Positions 1-8,719 of a DNA stretch of 64,000 bases are shown piece by piece (the first letter of the stretch is position 1; every line of letters begins with the position of its first letter). The notes below the pieces were generated by a model, which was given only the letters and a program-made list of their open reading frames with translations, was not told where the DNA came from and made no database searches. The stretch is from JAHEJA01 sp965656445 (GTDB lineage Bacteria; Pseudomonadota; Alphaproteobacteria; Rhodobacterales; Rhodobacteraceae), in NCBI GenBank assembly GCA_965656445.1, contig CBFHKO010000009.1, forward strand, positions 18,734 to 82,733. The letters are read 5' to 3'. A program made the position numbers and the translations under genes.

Positions 1-546
1 CTCGACCGCCGCCGCGAGAAGGCGCAGAAGCGCCTGCGCACGGAAGCCTTCAGGGCTGCGCATGTGGTGGTAGACAAGGCATCGGTTGTCGGGGCGGAAG
101 ACCTGACCTCCGTTATCAGTCGGAAGAAATCGTGGGGACGCGGTTTCAATCGGCGCATGGGCTTCTGGGCTAAAGGCGTTCTCGCCGAAGCTTTGCAGTC
201 CGTAACAGAGCAGCGTTCAGCCAGCCTCGTGCTGGTCAACGCCGCGTACAGTTCGCAAGCCAATAGCCGCACCGGATGCCTTGAAGGCAAACGGCAAGGT
301 GACCGCTTTATCACCCCTGACGGTGAGGTGCTGCACAGCGACGTGAATGCTGCCCGGAATATCCGTGACAGGATCGACGATCCGGACATCACGCGGTTCA
401 TGCCGTTCGATGAGGTTCGGAAGGTTCTGCTGCGGCGTTCCTCCGGGGGAGCACTGCCCCTCAAGAGGCCCGAGTTGGGTGAAGCTGAGGCTTTGCGTCA
501 ACCGGGTGCGGATACAATCCTCTACTCAGAAATGAGCAGGTTTTAA
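1..546 (+). CDS. TnpB-type RNA-guided nuclease / IS200-IS605 OrfB, C-terminal part
   Basis: The frame is open from base 1, so the gene starts left of the window; 181 codons are visible. Two RuvC-like catalytic positions of the TnpB family can be seen: Glu33 in a VVGAEDL context and Asp114 in HSDVNAARN, both typical of the second and third RuvC motifs. The stretch between, VNAAYSSQ...DRFITPDGEVLH, is where TnpB carries a four-cysteine zinc ribbon; here only one Cys remains, so the ribbon is degenerate or of a zinc-less type. No tnpA is visible. The family acts as an RNA-guided DNA nuclease encoded by IS200/IS605 elements. Family assignment is firm; activity cannot be judged from a fragment. 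Confidence 0.85.
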   Translation, partial: LDRRREKAQKRLRTEAFRAAHVVVDKASVVGAEDLTSVISRKKSWGRGFNRRMGFWAKGVLAEALQSVTEQRSASLVLVNAAYSSQANSRTGCLEGKRQGDRFITPDGEVLHSDVNAARNIRDRIDDPDITRFMPFDEVRKVLLRRSSGGALPLKRPELGEAEALRQPGADTILYSEMSRF

Positions 547-666
547 GGAACAGTACAAACAACATGCTAGGCAAGCTCGCCTCAACAATCGCAGCAGACA
601 TTTCATCACCGGCCATGGACCCGGAAGGGATGCATCGCAAAGAAGCGATAGCTAACTATAAAATCC

Positions 667-696
667 TTGTGCAATTCCTCTTTTGCAATTTAGAAT
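667..696 (+). promoter_or_regulatory. Possible sigma-70 promoter for ilvD
   Basis: TTGTGC (667-672) and TAGAAT (691-696) are separated by 18 bases and lie about 75 bases before the ilvD start. The match is only moderate and rests on hexamer similarity alone. Confidence 0.3.
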
Positions 697-769
697 TTTA
701 CGCTAGATACGGTGGAACTTTAACCAATTGTCGCCCCTCACGGGACGCCATTTAGAAAAAAGAGATGAC

Positions 770-2611
770 ATGATACCATATCGTTCCCGCACTTCGACAC
801 ATGGCCGCAACATGGCAGGCGCGCGCAGCTTATGGCGTGCGACTGGTATGACAGACGGTGATTTTGGCAAACCCATTATCGCGATTGTCAATTCTTTCAC
901 GCAATTCGTTCCAGGTCACGTCCACCTCAAAGACCTCGGTCAAATGGTTGCCCGCGAAGTCGAAGCAGCAGGCGGCGTCGCCAAAGAATTCAACACCATC
1001 GCGGTGGATGACGGGATCGCAATGGGTCACGATGGCATGCTGTATTCTCTGCCATCACGCGAATTGATCGCTGATAGTGTGGAATATATGGTCAACGCCC
1101 ACTGCGCGGATGCGATGATCTGTATTTCCAACTGTGACAAGATCACGCCGGGCATGTTGATGGCCTCTATGCGCCTCAATGTTCCGACGATCTTTGTGTC
1201 TGGCGGTCCAATGGAAGCTGGTAAAGTGGATCACAACGGTGAAATCATCGCTGTGGATCTGGTCGACGCTATGGTTCAAGCGGCCAATGATGACCTAAGC
1301 GACGAACAAGTCAAGGAATACGAAGACAACGCATGTCCAACCTGTGGATCCTGTTCAGGCATGTTCACCGCAAACTCGATGAACTGTTTGGCCGAGGCTC
1401 TTGGTCTTGCCCTCCCGGGCAACGGCTCAACCTTGGCAACCCACGCAGACCGCAAAGGATTGTTCCTAGAAGCCGGTCGCAAAATCGTTGAATTGACGAA
1501 ACGGTATTATCACGACGGCGACGAAGGCGCGACACCACGCGGGATCGCAACACATGCGGCTTTCAACAATGCGATGGCCTTGGATATTGCCATGGGTGGC
1601 TCGACCAACACGATCCTACACTTGCTCGCCATCGCAAGCGAAGCAGGCGTAGATTACACGCTTGATGACATGGATAAACTCAGCCGCGTCACACCGTGCC
1701 TGTGCAAAGTTGCCCCTGCCATCAGCGATGTCCACATGGAAGACGTCCACCGCGCGGGCGGCATTTTTGGTATATTGGGCCAACTCGATGGCGCAGGCCT
1801 CATTGATCGCAGCTGTTCAACGGTCCATACAAAAACAATCGGCGCAGCAATTGATAAATGGGACGTGACGCGATCCAAGGACGAAGATGTCCACAAATTG
1901 TTCTCAGCAGCACCAGGCGGTGTGCGCACAACCCAAGCCTTTTCCACAAACAACCGTTACCGCGAACTCGACCTTGATCGCGAAAATGGCGTGATCCGCT
2001 CACATGAACATGCCTTCAGCACCGAAGGCGGCCTTGCGGTCCTCTTCGGCAACATCGCGCAACAAGGCTGTGTCGTGAAAACAGCCGGCGTTGATGAAAG
2101 CATCTGGACATTCTCTGGACCGGCTCGCGTTTGCGAAAGCCAAGAAGAAGCCGTCAATCGCATCCTCTCTAAGGATATCAAATCAGGCGATGTGGTTATC
2201 ATCCGCTATGAGGGACCGCGCGGCGGACCAGGCATGCAAGAAATGCTCTACCCAACAAGCTATCTCAAATCGATGCGCCTTGGCTCCGTCTGCGCCTTGA
2301 TCACAGATGGTCGTTTTTCAGGCGGCACATCGGGACTATCTATCGGTCACGTTTCACCAGAGGCGGGTGAAGGTGGCAATATTGGCCTCTTGGTCGAAGG
2401 CGACATGATCGAAATCGATATTCCTAATCGGACAATCAATGTTGCCCTCACCGACGAAGAGCTGGCTCAACGACGTGCGGATATGGAGGCAAAAGGAGAC
2501 GCCGCTTGGAAACCTGCTGAACCACGCAAACGCAAGGTCAGCCGCGCCCTTCGCGCCTATGCCTCATTGGTTGGAAACGCCTCAATGGGTGCGGTCCGTT
2601 TGGACCCATAG
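770..2611 (+). CDS. ilvD: Dihydroxy-acid dehydratase
   Basis: Dehydrates 2,3-dihydroxy-isovalerate and 2,3-dihydroxy-3-methylvalerate to the 2-oxo acids in valine and isoleucine synthesis; cytoplasmic Fe-S enzyme. The 613-residue protein aligns by eye with E. coli IlvD over its whole length, including the N-terminal THGRNMAGAR block, Cys122 in NCDKITPGM and Cys195 in CPTCGSC, which are cluster ligands in the family. An upstream in-frame ATG at 728 would add 14 unconserved residues; the start at 770 is preferred because the family begins at this YRS..TTHGRN segment and AAGAG lies just before it. It is single-gene, with a strong terminator after it. A housekeeping gene close to a plasmid-type replication module is unusual. 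Confidence 0.97.
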   Translation: MIPYRSRTSTHGRNMAGARSLWRATGMTDGDFGKPIIAIVNSFTQFVPGHVHLKDLGQMVAREVEAAGGVAKEFNTIAVDDGIAMGHDGMLYSLPSRELIADSVEYMVNAHCADAMICISNCDKITPGMLMASMRLNVPTIFVSGGPMEAGKVDHNGEIIAVDLVDAMVQAANDDLSDEQVKEYEDNACPTCGSCSGMFTANSMNCLAEALGLALPGNGSTLATHADRKGLFLEAGRKIVELTKRYYHDGDEGATPRGIATHAAFNNAMALDIAMGGSTNTILHLLAIASEAGVDYTLDDMDKLSRVTPCLCKVAPAISDVHMEDVHRAGGIFGILGQLDGAGLIDRSCSTVHTKTIGAAIDKWDVTRSKDEDVHKLFSAAPGGVRTTQAFSTNNRYRELDLDRENGVIRSHEHAFSTEGGLAVLFGNIAQQGCVVKTAGVDESIWTFSGPARVCESQEEAVNRILSKDIKSGDVVIIRYEGPRGGPGMQEMLYPTSYLKSMRLGSVCALITDGRFSGGTSGLSIGHVSPEAGEGGNIGLLVEGDMIEIDIPNRTINVALTDEELAQRRADMEAKGDAAWKPAEPRKRKVSRALRAYASLVGNASMGAVRLDP

Positions 2612-2634
2612 GGTCCAAACTCAAAGAATAGAGC

Positions 2635-2669
2635 AAGCCGCCAATTGCAAAATTGGCGGCTTTCCTTTT
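2635..2669 (+). terminator. Rho-independent terminator of ilvD
   Basis: A 12-bp perfect stem, AAGCCGCCAATT / AATTGGCGGCTT with loop GCAA, is followed by TTTCCTTTT. It sits 24 bases past the ilvD stop and just before the 3' end of the convergent kinase gene. Confidence 0.9.
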
Positions 2670-2671
2670 GG

Positions 2672-3280
2672 TCACACCACGATATCCGCGGGTAGGGCAA
2701 AATCGATGACTGACTGCGCATTTGGGATGTCATTCCCCAAGGCCCGCGCCATAGCTGCGTCTTGTGTTAAGCCGTAATCCAACCACCGTTGCACCAAACG
2801 ACGCTCCAACTCATCAAAGGGTACATCCAAACGAATGGAGATATCCCAAATCGGATTGAGATCCCGCCAAACAGGAACATCAAACAAAAGGTAATTTCCC
2901 TCAAACACCGCAATCTCGCAATCCCGGTCTATCAATCCCGATCCAGCCACGGCCTTATCCAATCCACGATCAAAGGTTGGAAAATAAACCTGATCTTCCG
3001 ATTGCACCCGTTTCACCAAATGAACAAAGCCCTCGGCATCAAATGTCTGAGGTGCCCCCTTAACAGCCAGATCCCCGCGTGGCTCAAGGATCGCATTATC
3101 CAAGTGAAACCCATCCATTGGCACCACCTGAGCGGAATAGCCCTCATCCCGAAGGTACTGAACAAGGCCCTCTGCAAGCGTAGATTTTCCACTCGCCGGT
3201 GCACCGGCCAAGGCCACCATTTTGCGCCCCCCTTTTTGCGGGGCGGCTATAAGTCTTGCACCTAAATCCTGTATAGACAT
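2672..3280 (-). CDS. Uridine kinase / phosphoribulokinase-like P-loop kinase
   Basis: About 202 residues with a Walker A loop GAPASGKST near residue 28 and the MDGFHLDN segment typical of uridine kinase/pantothenate kinase-type P-loop proteins (often annotated as nucleoside triphosphate hydrolase or fructose-transport-associated kinase). The substrate cannot be read from sequence; a nucleoside, sugar or pantothenate-like molecule is possible. The start at 3280 is chosen over 3304 because AAGGA lies 8 bases upstream of it, while 3304 has no ribosome-binding site. Convergent with ilvD and divergent from the mttB-like gene, so it does not obviously belong to either. Confidence 0.85.
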   Translation of the reverse strand: MSIQDLGARLIAAPQKGGRKMVALAGAPASGKSTLAEGLVQYLRDEGYSAQVVPMDGFHLDNAILEPRGDLAVKGAPQTFDAEGFVHLVKRVQSEDQVYFPTFDRGLDKAVAGSGLIDRDCEIAVFEGNYLLFDVPVWRDLNPIWDISIRLDVPFDELERRLVQRWLDYGLTQDAAMARALGNDIPNAQSVIDFALPADIVV

Positions 3281-3367
3281 GCGCAGGGTCCTTAACTTTT
3301 TCATAATGTTAAAGCATACCCTCTCTCAATTGACCATTTCCGACATGTTTTTTCGCAAAAAAACACG

Positions 3368-3396
3368 TAGACACTATCCGCCCTTGGTAGTGTCTA
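3368..3396. promoter_or_regulatory. Inverted repeat TAGACACTA-N11-TAGTGTCTA
   Basis: Perfect 9-bp arms at 3368-3376 and 3388-3396 lie 20 bases upstream of the mttB-like start codon. No T-run follows, so it is not a terminator. A near-identical dyad (arms TAGACACT/AGTGTCTA) occurs at 13322-13352 in the plasmid origin. It may be an operator or a partition (ParB) site; the sequence alone does not decide. Confidence 0.55.
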
Positions 3397-3416
3397 ACAA
3401 ATAGGGAGGACAGGAT

Positions 3417-4967
3417 ATGACTGAAACACGCACTCGAAGCCGCGCAGGGGGACGGTCAGCACGTCGCACACTTCGCACAACCCGCGATTTCAACATGCTG
3501 CCCGGATTGACCAACGAGCTTCCGTTTACCGATATCATGAACGGTTCCCAAATCGAACGGATCGACGCCGCCTCTATGCATATCTTGGAAAACGTTGGCG
3601 TCCAATTTCGCGACGATATCGCGCTTGAGGATTGGAAACGCATCGGTGCCAAAGTTGTCGGGGATCGTGTCTATCTTGATCGCGGTCTCGTGCGCGATCT
3701 GGTTTCAACTATCCCATCTGATTTCACCTATCACGCGAGAAATCCGAAAAACAATGTGCGCCTTGGCGGGAAAAATGCAGTGTTTGTCCCTATGACAGGA
3801 GCGCCGTTTTTGCGTGACTTGGACGATGTGCGTCGCAATCCCACTTTGGATGACTTGGCGATGTTTCACAAACTCAGCCATATGATGCCTGCTCTCCATT
3901 CCTCAGCTCATCACATTGTCGAACCCTATGATCATCCAATAAGCCAACGTCATTTGCGTATCACCTATTCGTCGATGAAACATTCCGACAAGATGTTCAT
4001 GGGCATGACCACAAGCCCCAAAAACGCCGAAGATGTCATCAACATGTGCGGTATTTTGTTTGGCGATGACTTTATCGACGCTAACCCAGTAACCACAGGA
4101 AACTGCAACGGGAATTCGCCTCTTGTTTGGGACGAAACGATGTTGGGCGCGATGCGCGCGTTTTCAAGCCGTAATCAGCCTGTGCTATGTTCGCCCTTCG
4201 TCTTGGGGGGCGCAAATACACCTGCCTCTGTTCCAGCCTCAGTTGCGCAACTCAATGCCGAAGCCTTATCCGCCTTGGCCTATACCCAAGTCATCCGCCG
4301 TGGCGCGCCCGCGATTTATGGGCATTACCTATCAACAGTCTCGATGAAATCTGGGGCGCCCATGGCAGGAACGCCTGAAATTTCCTTGATGAACTTTATG
4401 ATTGGGCAAATGGCGCGCTTTTACGGGATACCTTGGCGCACGTCGAATACGTTGGGCGGAGCAAAGACATTTGATGCCCAAGCTGGCTATGAAAGCGCGA
4501 CAACTCTGTCCTCTGTCATGCATGCGGGCGCGAATTATATCTGGCACTCTGCTGGTTGGAACGAAGCGGGCATGCATTGTTCTGTTGCTAAGTTCATTGT
4601 TGATGCGGAACAATGTGCCATGGCTTACCGCATGGCCGAAGGTCCAAAGTGGGATGATTTTGACGAAGCAATCTCTGCTGTGTCCGATGTTGGTCCAGGG
4701 GGGCATTACTTGGGTCATCAACACACCCAAGACAACTTCCAATCCGCTTTCTTTATGCCCGATATGTTCGACAATAATTCAATCGAACAATGGATCGCCG
4801 AAGGCAGCGTTGAAATCACAGAACGCGCCCTCACCCATGCACGCGCGCTCTTGAACGATTACGAAGAACCCAAGTTGGACGAGGCCAAGAACGAAGAGCT
4901 GTTGGACTTCATTGCTCGGCGTGAACGGGACATCCCAGCGGCGGATGAGTTAAACCAAACGCATTAA
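3417..4967 (+). CDS. MttB-family (trimethylamine methyltransferase-like) protein, no pyrrolysine
   Basis: 516 residues of the MttB superfamily, whose members transfer a methyl group from quaternary or tertiary amines to a corrinoid protein. The frame has no internal TAG, so this is a non-pyrrolysine member; characterised non-Pyl relatives act on betaines such as glycine betaine, proline betaine, carnitine or gamma-butyrobetaine. The basic N-terminus (RAGGRSARR) is seen in alphaproteobacterial members. The start at 3417 has GGGAGGA upstream. No corrinoid protein gene lies nearby. It ends convergently, overlapping the last bases of the FAD oxidoreductase gene, whose operon probably shares its pathway. 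The substrate is unknown; a methylated amine or betaine is an inference. Confidence 0.88.
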   Translation: MTETRTRSRAGGRSARRTLRTTRDFNMLPGLTNELPFTDIMNGSQIERIDAASMHILENVGVQFRDDIALEDWKRIGAKVVGDRVYLDRGLVRDLVSTIPSDFTYHARNPKNNVRLGGKNAVFVPMTGAPFLRDLDDVRRNPTLDDLAMFHKLSHMMPALHSSAHHIVEPYDHPISQRHLRITYSSMKHSDKMFMGMTTSPKNAEDVINMCGILFGDDFIDANPVTTGNCNGNSPLVWDETMLGAMRAFSSRNQPVLCSPFVLGGANTPASVPASVAQLNAEALSALAYTQVIRRGAPAIYGHYLSTVSMKSGAPMAGTPEISLMNFMIGQMARFYGIPWRTSNTLGGAKTFDAQAGYESATTLSSVMHAGANYIWHSAGWNEAGMHCSVAKFIVDAEQCAMAYRMAEGPKWDDFDEAISAVSDVGPGGHYLGHQHTQDNFQSAFFMPDMFDNNSIEQWIAEGSVEITERALTHARALLNDYEEPKLDEAKNEELLDFIARRERDIPAADELNQTH

Positions 4968-6298
4968 TCCCGCCGCGCGACCCATTCCTTGTAGCGAAGC
5001 ACCGTATTTGCCCCGATCTCTAACAGAGGTTGGGGCACAAGCTTTTTCGGCTCTGGTTCGGATTGAAAAAACTGTGCAATCTCACTGGGACAGCCCATCG
5101 CATTTTCAGCGGCGGCAATTCCTGTCAAAGTTCCCCGTGCAGTTCCCAACCCATTTTGCACACAGCCTGAAAACACCCCTTGATCCAGCTCCTTTGCGAC
5201 GGCAACGCCATTGAGAGTGAGACATAAATGCCCCGCCCAAGCATGCTCCATCTTGAGCCCCGCAAGCTGGGGAAAGCGGTCATCAAATTTGCGCTGCATG
5301 ACGTGCTCGGCCCTATGCACATCGGACGGACCGATCTTCATATTGGGGCGCAGCGTTGCACAGGTGCGTGTTACGATCCGATTACCCCCCTGCCCCGTAT
5401 CAATACGGCGAACCGTTGTTCCCATTGGATCGGACGGTGTGACCCCCCAACGCGGATGACCCCCAAGGGTCTTGAGCGTCGCGCTATCTAATTCAGGTGT
5501 CATGACCGCATAAAGAAACAGCTGCATTAGTCGACCTGTTGCAAACCCAAAGCTTTCTAAATGCCCATTCACCGTCAGGATCACCCGTTCCGTTTGAACC
5601 GATCCTTGCGGGGTCGTAATGGTCCATGTTGATCCCTGTCGATCACAGGAGACCACAGGGCTGCTTTCGTAAATGGACACACCGTCGCGAACGAGGCCAG
5701 CAGCCATTCCGCGGATATATCCCGCAGGCTGAAGCATCACAGTACCAGAGGTATAAAGCCCGCCCAAATAATGCTGAGATCCCGTAATTTCGGACATCTG
5801 CTGTGCGTCCAGCAACTCCGCCGCTTCACCCATCGCGTTCAAATGTTGCAAATAGCTTTCATTATGCGCGTGCGCTTTGAGCGTTGCGGCCCCGTTAATT
5901 TTGCCGGCTTCGTCGAAATAATTTGGATCAATGCCATAATCTTGCACCGCATCCCGCGCAAATTGGATGGCATGGCGATTGAGCGCGATTGTTTTGCGAT
6001 CATCCCCTGATCCCGCATAATCTTCAGAGGACAAGTCATGCGGCAAATCGATCATGAAACCAGAATTGCGACCCGCCGAAGACTCGGCAATTTTGAGCGC
6101 ATCCAAAACAACGACCCGCGCTTGGGCGTCAATCTGCGTGATCCGCCGGGCCGCAGACAGACCCGCAAACCCCGCACCAATCACCACCACATCCGCAGTT
6201 TGATGACCCTCAAGCGGAGGATGCTCAGGCTGTGGACCCAACAGCACATTCCATGCCGCTGGACCCGCTAAATTTGGCAACCGTTTAACGGATGGCAT
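4964..6298 (-). CDS. FAD-dependent amine/amino acid oxidoreductase (DAO family)
   Basis: 444 residues. After about 35 residues the ADP-binding motif VVVIGAGFAGLSAA (G41-A-G43-F-A-G46) marks a DAO/glycine-oxidase-type flavoprotein, close in layout to gamma-glutamylputrescine oxidase and N-methyl amino acid oxidases. Such enzymes oxidise a C-N bond and release an aldehyde or imine, which would suit the adjacent aldehyde dehydrogenase. It is the last gene of a leftward set: GntR regulator, DapA-like aldolase, aldehyde dehydrogenase, this gene, with gaps of a few bases. Role in demethylation or deamination of a product of the MttB-like enzyme is inferred. Confidence 0.85.
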   Translation of the reverse strand: MPSVKRLPNLAGPAAWNVLLGPQPEHPPLEGHQTADVVVIGAGFAGLSAARRITQIDAQARVVVLDALKIAESSAGRNSGFMIDLPHDLSSEDYAGSGDDRKTIALNRHAIQFARDAVQDYGIDPNYFDEAGKINGAATLKAHAHNESYLQHLNAMGEAAELLDAQQMSEITGSQHYLGGLYTSGTVMLQPAGYIRGMAAGLVRDGVSIYESSPVVSCDRQGSTWTITTPQGSVQTERVILTVNGHLESFGFATGRLMQLFLYAVMTPELDSATLKTLGGHPRWGVTPSDPMGTTVRRIDTGQGGNRIVTRTCATLRPNMKIGPSDVHRAEHVMQRKFDDRFPQLAGLKMEHAWAGHLCLTLNGVAVAKELDQGVFSGCVQNGLGTARGTLTGIAAAENAMGCPSEIAQFFQSEPEPKKLVPQPLLEIGANTVLRYKEWVARRD

Positions 6299-6300
6299 AG

Positions 6301-7800
6301 TTAATCGACCGCCTCATCCTGATCATCGCTTAGGTCCAGCCAAATAGTTTTGGTCTGGGTATATTGCTCATGGGCGTGGATGCCATTGTCGCGCCCGCCA
6401 AAGCCCGATTGTTTGAACCCACCAAAGGGTGTGGAGATATCCCCCTCGCCAAAGCTATTAACCGTGACTGTCCCCGCTTTGATCATCCGCGCCCCACGCA
6501 AGGCGCGTTTTACGTTGCTCGTGAACAGAGAGGCGGCAAGGCCGTATTCCGTTTCATTTGCCAAGGCAATCGCTTGATCAAAGCTGTCAATTGTTTGCAC
6601 AACCAACACAGGGCCAAAGATTTCTTCGCGCACTTGGGGCGCATCATTATCGGTGATGTCCAAAATCGTGGGTTCCACAAATCCGTCCTGCGCGGATCCA
6701 CCCATGATCACAGTGGCATCAGTTTTCAGATAGGCCGCAACTTTGTCGAAATGCGCTTGGGACACCAAGGCACCAACGCGATTGGTTGGATCAAGCGGAT
6801 CTCCCATGGGCCATTCCCGTGCATGGGCAACAATACGTTTCAACAACGCGTCTTTGACATCACGATGCACAATCAATCGTGACGAGGCAGAGCAATTTTC
6901 CCCCATATTCCAGAAAGCGCCATTTACCAAATGGGCCGCAACCCGATCTAGATTTTCAGCGTCCTCCATCACAACAGCTGGGTTCTTTCCCCCCATTTCC
7001 AACGTGACTTCCTTGAGGTTGCTCTCAGAGGAATAGCCCAAGAACCGACGGCCCGTCTGCGTGGATCCCGTGAAGGACACCATATCCACATCCATATGCC
7101 GCCCCAAAGGTTCACCAACGTTTGGACCGTCGCCCGTCACAACATTGAACACTCCCGCAGGAATGCCTGCCTCCATTGCCAATTCAGCGATGCGCAAGGT
7201 GGATAATGTCGTTTCCTCAGCAGGTTTTACCACCACCGAACATCCTGCCGCCAAGGCAGGCCCGATTTTCCATGCCAACATCAATAATGGGAAATTCCAG
7301 GGCAAGACGAGCCCAACAACTCCGACAGGTTCACGCACAATCATCGCCATATGATCATCCGACATCGGGGCCGTTTGATCATAGATTTTGTCGATCAATT
7401 CCGCATGCCAGATGAGGCAATTGATTGTCTCAGGCAAATCGACCGTTTCACAATCAAAAATGGTTTTGCCGCTATCGAGGCTTTCAATGACCGCCAATTC
7501 CCGCGCATTGCGTTTGATCAATTTCGCAAGCTTGATCAGAACCTCTTTGCGCTCACTTGGATGCAGTCGCGACCAACGCCCGTCCTCAAAGGCATCGCGT
7601 GCTTTTTCCACTGCAAGATCCACATCCGCACCATCACAAGATGCGATTTTTGCCAGAACATCGCCTGTTGCAGGGTTTACCGTATCGAACGTGGCACCCG
7701 ATTGCGCGGCACGAAAGCTGCCGTCGATAAAGGCTTGAGTTGGCAAAGATAGGTCTTTTGCGATGGCTTGGTATTCTTGGGTTGTTAATAGATCGCTCAT
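6301..7800 (-). CDS. NAD(P)-dependent aldehyde dehydrogenase
   Basis: 499 residues of the ALDH superfamily. The general-base Glu is in LEMGGKNP and the catalytic Cys in GENCSASS; the PWNFPLLM cofactor segment is present. It resembles gamma-glutamyl-gamma-aminobutyraldehyde / betaine-aldehyde-type ALDHs (PuuC-like). The ATG at 7800 is preferred over the in-frame GTG at 7806 because GGAGG lies 7 bases before it, inside the end of the aldolase gene. It probably oxidises the aldehyde made by the adjoining FAD enzyme or DapA-like lyase. Confidence 0.9.
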   Translation of the reverse strand: MSDLLTTQEYQAIAKDLSLPTQAFIDGSFRAAQSGATFDTVNPATGDVLAKIASCDGADVDLAVEKARDAFEDGRWSRLHPSERKEVLIKLAKLIKRNARELAVIESLDSGKTIFDCETVDLPETINCLIWHAELIDKIYDQTAPMSDDHMAMIVREPVGVVGLVLPWNFPLLMLAWKIGPALAAGCSVVVKPAEETTLSTLRIAELAMEAGIPAGVFNVVTGDGPNVGEPLGRHMDVDMVSFTGSTQTGRRFLGYSSESNLKEVTLEMGGKNPAVVMEDAENLDRVAAHLVNGAFWNMGENCSASSRLIVHRDVKDALLKRIVAHAREWPMGDPLDPTNRVGALVSQAHFDKVAAYLKTDATVIMGGSAQDGFVEPTILDITDNDAPQVREEIFGPVLVVQTIDSFDQAIALANETEYGLAASLFTSNVKRALRGARMIKAGTVTVNSFGEGDISTPFGGFKQSGFGGRDNGIHAHEQYTQTKTIWLDLSDDQDEAVD

Positions 7801-7802
7801 AA

Positions 7803-8708
7803 TCACGCCTCCGCTTCGATATCTGAAATCGTACGCTTTAACACGCGCACCACTTGTTCTAATTGCCGTTTGTCGTCTTTGTTCAATCCCTTCAGGGGTG
7901 GACGCGGCGGGCCTGCGTATTGGCCAGTGATTTCACAGCCATATTTCACGCATTGAATGAATTTGCCCCCCTGCTCTAGCACACGCATCAACGGCATCAT
8001 CGCCGACATGATCCGCCGCCCCTTGTCAAAGTTGCCCTCAACGCGGCAGGCCTTCCAAAGGGCGATATGTTCCTTGGGCAAGAAATTGGACCCTGCACAG
8101 ACCCAGCTTTGAGCACCCCATGCAAAGAATTCCAAGGCTTGATCATCCATTCCGCAGGACATTTGAATATGGGGGTAATCGCGCGCCAAGAGATGCACAC
8201 GGTTGATATCGCCTGAGCTTTCTTTGATGGCACAGAAATTTCGGCTCCGTCCAACACGGTCCAAGAATTCTTCGCCCATCTCAACACCCATACGTCCGGG
8301 ATAGTTATAGAGCATGATGGGCAAATCAGCCGCGCGATCAATCGCGAGGGCATTCAATGCGTTTTCCCGTTCTGTTGGCACCGCATAAGGCGGCGTCCCG
8401 ATCAAGAGCGCATCCGCCCCAATCTTGGCCGCCGTTTCCGCCATCTCGATAGAATCCTCTTGGCGAATGGCAACGGTCCCAATAATCAATGGAACCCGAT
8501 CCCCGATGACTTCTTTGGCAAAGGCGGCCATCTCTTGGCGCTCTTGCATGGATTGCGCGTAATATTCGCCTGTCGATCCACCGTTGATCAATCCGTGAAT
8601 GCCCGACGCGATCAGGTGTTCAATCTGCGCTGCAAACGCCGCGCGATCTATCTGACCCTCTTGGGTGTAGGGTGTGATCAAGGGCGTATAAATGCCATCA
8701 AATTTCAT
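7803..8708 (-). CDS. DapA-family Schiff-base lyase/synthase
   Basis: 301 residues of the dihydrodipicolinate synthase / N-acetylneuraminate lyase family. The active-site Tyr lies in YNYPGRMG and the Schiff-base Lys in CAIKESSGD; the N-terminal GSTGEYY matches the family GTTGE loop. True lysine-pathway DapA is unlikely: it sits in a GntR-controlled catabolic operon and would be a 2-oxo acid aldolase or dehydratase, as in hydroxyproline or sugar-acid catabolism. The start has AAAGGA upstream. The product overlaps the aldehyde dehydrogenase translation start region, implying coupled translation. Confidence 0.88.
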   Translation of the reverse strand: MKFDGIYTPLITPYTQEGQIDRAAFAAQIEHLIASGIHGLINGGSTGEYYAQSMQERQEMAAFAKEVIGDRVPLIIGTVAIRQEDSIEMAETAAKIGADALLIGTPPYAVPTERENALNALAIDRAADLPIMLYNYPGRMGVEMGEEFLDRVGRSRNFCAIKESSGDINRVHLLARDYPHIQMSCGMDDQALEFFAWGAQSWVCAGSNFLPKEHIALWKACRVEGNFDKGRRIMSAMMPLMRVLEQGGKFIQCVKYGCEITGQYAGPPRPPLKGLNKDDKRQLEQVVRVLKRTISDIEAEA

Positions 8709-8719
8709 TTAGGATCCTT

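Noticed and set aside
564..755. 63-codon ORF between tnpB and ilvD
   Set aside because: No good ribosome site, no family resemblance, and it runs over the likely ilvD promoter.
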